Shown here in pieces: positions 6,910 to 7,052 of a stretch of DNA of 7,052 nucleotides. The notes beneath the pieces were generated by a model. It was not told the origin of the DNA, did no database searches, and saw nothing but the letters and a program-made list of their open reading frames with translations. The first letter of the stretch is position 1. Each line of letters opens with the position of its first letter. Made by a program: the position numbers and the translations under genes. The DNA is from CAWBRT01 sp050015355. GTDB taxonomy: Bacteria > Acidobacteriota > Terriglobia > Terriglobales > Acidobacteriaceae. The DNA lies in assembly GCA_050015355.1 (NCBI GenBank), contig JBEKBO010000179.1, forward strand, positions 1 through 7,052. Direction: 5' to 3'.

Positions 6910-7052
6910 CTAATAGCTTGCGATGCCCAGGGTGAATCCTCCATCCACAAATAGAGTCGCTCCTGTAATGTACTTTGCCTCGCTGGAAACCAGGAACGCA
7001 ACGGCGGAAGCTATCTCCTCGGGCTCCCCCAAGCGGCCCAAAGGAATATGCT
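6910..7052 (-). CDS. Short-chain dehydrogenase/reductase (SDR), C-terminal part
   Basis: Read on the reverse strand from the window edge, 46 full codons end in TAG (6910-6912). They encode HIPLGRLGEPEEIA, then SAVAFLVSSEAKYITGATL, then FVDGGFTLGI. This is the classical SDR C-terminus: P-x-G-R-x-G-x-P-E-E-I-A, then VAFL.S..a.yiTG, then the vDGG motif that closes the Rossmann fold and shapes the substrate pocket. These enzymes are cytoplasmic NAD(P)(H)-dependent oxidoreductases, for example 3-oxoacyl-ACP reductase or glucose 1-dehydrogenase types. The catalytic Ser-Tyr-Lys and the TGxxxGxG cofactor motif lie outside the window, so the substrate cannot be inferred. The 5' part is missing only because the window ends. 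It converges on the Cache gene. Confidence 0.92.
   Translation of the reverse strand, partial: HIPLGRLGEPEEIASAVAFLVSSEAKYITGATLFVDGGFTLGIASY

Overview
The window looks like a stretch of a GC-rich Gram-negative chromosome. The KdpA, KdpB and KdpC sequences, the two-HAMP chemoreceptor and the secreted Cache protein resemble those of Acidobacteriota (Koribacter/Terriglobia type). That placement comes from recalled family resemblance only; no search was run.

Layout, left to right. (1) Positions 1-2724 (+) hold the 3' end of kdpA, then complete kdpB and kdpC. Together they encode the high-affinity K+ pump KdpFABC. The genes are tightly spaced, and each Shine-Dalgarno sequence overlaps the previous stop codon. 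(2) Positions 2725-3928 are a 1.2-kb gene-poor strip. No kdpD or kdpE is seen here. The strip carries at least two gene relics: the last codons of a thioredoxin-reductase-like flavoprotein (3044-3130) and a decayed methyl-accepting chemotaxis protein hairpin (about 3480-3665). It also holds a short dispersed repeat and two small overlapping open frames of unknown worth. (3) Positions 3929-5992 (+) encode an intact transmembrane chemoreceptor: TM1, a helical periplasmic sensor, TM2, a HAMP with a Gly-rich insertion, a second HAMP-like unit and a canonical signalling hairpin. (4) Positions 6128-6595 (+) encode a small secreted single-Cache-domain protein with an unusual C-x6-C-x-C cysteine cluster. 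(5) Positions 6596-6909 are a convergent intergenic region with a long-armed inverted repeat and a perfect palindrome. (6) Positions 6910-7052 (-) hold the C-terminus of a short-chain dehydrogenase/reductase cut by the window end.

How the genes may work together: kdpABC form one complex in the inner membrane. The chemoreceptor and the Cache protein are neighbours on the same strand. Both act outside the cytoplasmic membrane or across it, so the Cache protein could be an accessory ligand-sensing partner of the receptor; this is inferred from context only. The most interesting material is the relic strip, where a dead chemoreceptor fragment sits directly upstream of a live one, the 31-nt repeat found downstream of two gene 3' ends, and the receptor/Cache pair. 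I found no clearly new multi-gene system, CRISPR array, tRNA, rRNA or insertion sequence.
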